From an uncultured Chitinophagaceae bacterium (GTDB lineage Bacteria; Bacteroidota; Bacteroidia; Chitinophagales; Chitinophagaceae), in contig CAMPGG010000141.1 in NCBI GenBank assembly GCA_946885335.1, positions 1-8,483 on the forward strand: DNA of 8,483 nucleotides. Reading direction: 5' to 3'. Positions within the stretch are counted from its first letter, which is position 1, and every line of letters begins with the position of its first letter. Positions 6,582 to 8,483 of this stretch are shown here, in pieces. Under the pieces are notes generated by a model. It was given only the letters and a program-made list of their open reading frames with translations, was not told the DNA's origin and made no database searches. Made by a program: the position numbers and the translations under genes.

Positions 6582-7301
6582 ATGATGATGAACCATGCAT
6601 GGATTAATGAGGTTGAGAACTGTTCGCTTGAAGAAGGACTTATATTAACGGCGAATATTTTTCCTGGGCAGGTGGTTTTTTCAACATCTTTAGGCCAGGA
6701 AGACCAGGTCATCACCCATGCCATTGCCAAAGCCAAAGCTGCCGTTGATATTTTTACATTAGATACTGGCAGGTTATTCAATGAAACCTATGACCTGCTG
6801 GAAAAAACGATTGCCCGCTACAAACAACCCATTCGCATTTTTTATCCTGATGCTGCCAGCATTGAGCAGTATGTAAATCAAAAAGGAATAAATGCATTTT
6901 ATGAATCGGTTGCCAACAGAAAAGAATGCTGCCATATTAGAAAAGTAGAACCATTGAACAGGGCTTTGCGGGGAGCAAAGATCTGGATCACTGGTTTGCG
7001 TGCCGATCAATCCATTACCAGGGAAGAAATGAAAATGATCGAGTGGGATGAACAAAGAAGTTTGTACAAATTCAACCCGCTTATTCATTGGTCACTGGAT
7101 GATGTGAGAGATTATTTAAAAACAAATGATGTTCCATACAATCCATTGCATGAAAAAGGATTTATCAGCATTGGTTGTGCACCCTGCACCAGGGCATTAG
7201 AGCCGGGTGAAGATATCAGGGCGGGCCGTTGGTGGTGGGAGGATGCCAATAAAAAAGAATGTGGTTTGCATATTATGGAAACCAATAATCATCAAGCTTA
7301 A
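6582..7301 (+). CDS. cysH: Assimilatory adenylylsulfate (APS/PAPS) reductase CysH, [4Fe-4S] type
   Basis: CysH reduces activated sulfate to sulfite in cysteine biosynthesis, using thioredoxin or glutathione as electron donor. The 239 residues show the PP-loop-derived nucleotide fold: FSTSLGQEDQVI (33-44) and FTLDTGRLFNETY (58-70). CCHIRKVEPL (116-125) provides the first cysteine pair, TGLRADQS is at 137-144, and GCAPCTR supplies C199 and C202. The catalytic KECGLH motif is near the C-terminus (C227). The Cys-Cys...CxxC set holds a [4Fe-4S] cluster in family members that act on APS directly; E. coli-type PAPS reductases lack it. APS is therefore the likely substrate. Three successive ATG codons (6582, 6585, 6588) make the exact start uncertain by two residues. 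cysD follows after 10 bases. Confidence 0.95.
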   Translation: MMMNHAWINEVENCSLEEGLILTANIFPGQVVFSTSLGQEDQVITHAIAKAKAAVDIFTLDTGRLFNETYDLLEKTIARYKQPIRIFYPDAASIEQYVNQKGINAFYESVANRKECCHIRKVEPLNRALRGAKIWITGLRADQSITREEMKMIEWDEQRSLYKFNPLIHWSLDDVRDYLKTNDVPYNPLHEKGFISIGCAPCTRALEPGEDIRAGRWWWEDANKKECGLHIMETNNHQA

Positions 7302-7311
7302 TAAAAAGAAT

Positions 7312-8220
7312 ATGAGCAGTTACAGGTTAGATTATCTTGATCACTTAGAGTCAGAAGCCATTCACATTTTTCGGGAAGTGGCCGGCCAGTTTGAACATCC
7401 TGCACTTTTATTTTCGGGAGGTAAGGATTCCATCACGCTGGTTCACCTGGCATTAAAAGCATTCAGGCCAGGAAAATTTCCCTTTCCATTAGTGCATATC
7501 GATACGGGACATAATTTTCCGGAAGCCCTGGATTTTCGCGATAAATTGGTTGCAGAGATCGGTGAAAAATTAATTGTTCGAAAAGTAGAGGATACTATTC
7601 GCTCAAAAAACCTGACAGAACAAAAAGGAAAATTTGCAAGTCGCAATGCGCTTCAAACATATACCTTATTGGATGTGATTGAAGAATTTGGTTTTGATGC
7701 ATGCATTGGTGGTGCAAGGCGTGATGAAGAAAAAGCAAGAGCCAAAGAAAGAATATTTTCTGTCAGGGATGAATTTGGACAATGGAATCCAAAATTGCAA
7801 AGACCCGAATTATGGAATACTTATAATGGTAAAATTCATAAAGGGGAAAATGTTCGTGCATTCCCCATAAGCAACTGGACCGAATTAGATATATGGAATT
7901 ATATCAAAAGAGAAAACATTGCATTACCATCCATTTATTTTTCACATGAAAGAGAAGTGCTGGAACATGAAGGGCAATTGGTTGCTGTTTCCGAATTCAT
8001 TAACCTGGAACCCACAGATATCGTTACTTCCAAAAAAGTACGTTACAGAACAGTTGGCGATATGACTTGCACCGCCGCAGTGGAATCAAATGCTAGCAAT
8101 ATTGATGATATCATAACAGAGATCATCGCAACGAAAACAAGTGAACGTGGTGAAACGCGTATTGATGATAAGGTGAGTGAAGCGGCTATGGAAGACCGTA
8201 AGAAAAATGGTTACTTCTGA
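7312..8220 (+). CDS. cysD: Sulfate adenylyltransferase subunit 2 (CysD)
   Basis: CysD is the catalytic ATP-sulfurylase subunit that joins sulfate to AMP, giving APS and pyrophosphate, driven by GTP hydrolysis in its partner CysN. The PP-loop is SGGKDS at 35-40. Other family signatures are HIDTGHNFPE (62-71), GGARRDEEKARAKERIFS (133-150), RYRTVGD (244-250) and the C-terminal tail ending in KKNGYF. The ATG at 7312 gives 302 residues, the same length as E. coli CysD, and the family start YRLDYLDHLE(S)EAI. The frame stays open upstream to 7207, but that part overlaps the end of cysH in another frame and bears no family similarity, so the longer version is rejected. It lies 10 bases after cysH and 64 bases before cysN. 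Confidence 0.97.
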   Translation: MSSYRLDYLDHLESEAIHIFREVAGQFEHPALLFSGGKDSITLVHLALKAFRPGKFPFPLVHIDTGHNFPEALDFRDKLVAEIGEKLIVRKVEDTIRSKNLTEQKGKFASRNALQTYTLLDVIEEFGFDACIGGARRDEEKARAKERIFSVRDEFGQWNPKLQRPELWNTYNGKIHKGENVRAFPISNWTELDIWNYIKRENIALPSIYFSHEREVLEHEGQLVAVSEFINLEPTDIVTSKKVRYRTVGDMTCTAAVESNASNIDDIITEIIATKTSERGETRIDDKVSEAAMEDRKKNGYF

Positions 8221-8249
8221 TTAAACGGCTATAATTTTTTTTGAATTAT

Positions 8250-8272
8250 TAGTCTATCAAATAAGTAGAGAA
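8250..8272. promoter_or_regulatory. Second candidate Rrf2 operator, before cysN
   Basis: TAGTCTAT-N7-GTAGAGAA repeats the dyad at 5861-5883 with the same 7-base spacer and ends 12 bases before the cysN start codon. No convincing TTTG/TAnnTTTG promoter accompanies it (TTTG at 8240-8243 lacks a partner). It could control a cysN-proximal promoter or act within the operon. Confidence 0.45.
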
Positions 8273-8284
8273 TAAAATAATACT

Positions 8285-8483
8285 ATGGATATTTTAAGAT
8301 TTATTACAGCAGGCAGCGTAGATGATGGAAAGAGTACATTGATCGGCAGGTTATTGTATGACAGTAAATCGATCCTGATTGATCAGTTGGCCGCCATTGA
8401 AAAACAAACACGTAACCGGGAAGATGGCGAAATCGATTTGGCTTTATTGACCGATGGATTACGTGCAGAACGCGAACAAGGCA
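8285..8483 (+). CDS. cysN: Sulfate adenylyltransferase subunit 1 (CysN), 5' part only
   Basis: CysN is the GTPase that couples GTP hydrolysis to APS formation by CysD. Only the first 66 codons are present before the window ends. They read [10 protein letters not shown] followed by the P-loop GSVDDGKST (10-18), then [10 protein letters not shown] (21-30). The segment [13 protein letters not shown] (54-66) is the CysN/NodQ signature leading into switch I. The ATG at 8285 gives the usual short N-terminus before the P-loop. Whether the protein is a CysNC fusion with an APS kinase domain cannot be seen. The gap to cysD (64 bases) is larger than the other gaps in the operon and holds the second dyad. 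Confidence 0.95.
   Translation, partial: MDILRFITAGSVDDGKSTLIGRLLYDSKSILIDQLAAIEKQTRNREDGEIDLALLTDGLRAEREQG

Noticed and set aside
7207..7311. Upstream extension of cysD by 35 codons
   Set aside because: It overlaps the cysH coding end in another frame and shows no CysD similarity; the ATG at 7312 gives the standard 302 residues.
8231..8249. ATAATT/AATTAT stem with a T run after cysD, considered as a terminator
   Set aside because: The stem has no G-C pair and the T run is in the loop; cysN continues the pathway, so termination here is unlikely.
1..8483. CRISPR arrays, tRNA or rRNA genes, insertion sequences, prophage parts
   Set aside because: No regularly spaced direct repeats, cloverleaf-like segments, transposase or phage-like proteins were seen on either strand.

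Overview
The window looks like chromosomal DNA from a Bacteroidota bacterium, most likely in or near Chitinophagaceae/Sphingobacteriia. Four things point there: the short (290-residue) primary-type sigma factor typical of the phylum, the small START-like protein with the Bacteroidota-type N-terminus, the long form of the LptF/LptG permease, and the absence of Shine-Dalgarno sequences before almost every start together with TTTG/TAnnTTTG-like promoter elements. The lineage is inferred from remembered family features, not from a search.

Left part (1-3903): a gene-free edge carries an imperfect inverted repeat and an intrinsic terminator for the leftward rpoD-type sigma factor gene (231-1103). 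A 274-base spacer separates it from a rightward START-like protein gene, which converges on an unrecognised leftward gene (1776-2384). The two stop codons overlap inside one small hairpin. That leftward gene diverges across 64 bases from an lptF/lptG-type lipopolysaccharide-export permease gene.

Middle (3954-5845): a cation diffusion facilitator with an unusual four-cysteine C-terminal tail is followed by a tightly spaced pair, an OsmC-family protein and an Rrf2-type regulator with a C/C/C/C..H arrangement that could hold an Fe-S cluster.

Right part (5923-8483): a sulfate-assimilation operon runs 1-Cys peroxiredoxin, cysH (with the Cys-Cys...CxxC motif of [4Fe-4S] APS reductases), cysD, and the first 66 codons of cysN, which is cut by the window end. 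CysD and CysN would make adenylylsulfate (APS) from sulfate and ATP, and CysH would reduce it to sulfite. The peroxiredoxin and OsmC protein suggest that thiol/peroxide defence is coupled to this pathway.

The most interesting observation is a 23-base imperfect dyad, TAGTCTAT-N7-GTAGrGwA, found both in the promoter of the peroxiredoxin-cysH-cysD unit (overlapping the -33 element) and just before cysN. It is a candidate operator for the adjacent Rrf2 protein and would define a local cysteine/sulfur regulon. No CRISPR array, tRNA, rRNA or insertion sequence was seen.
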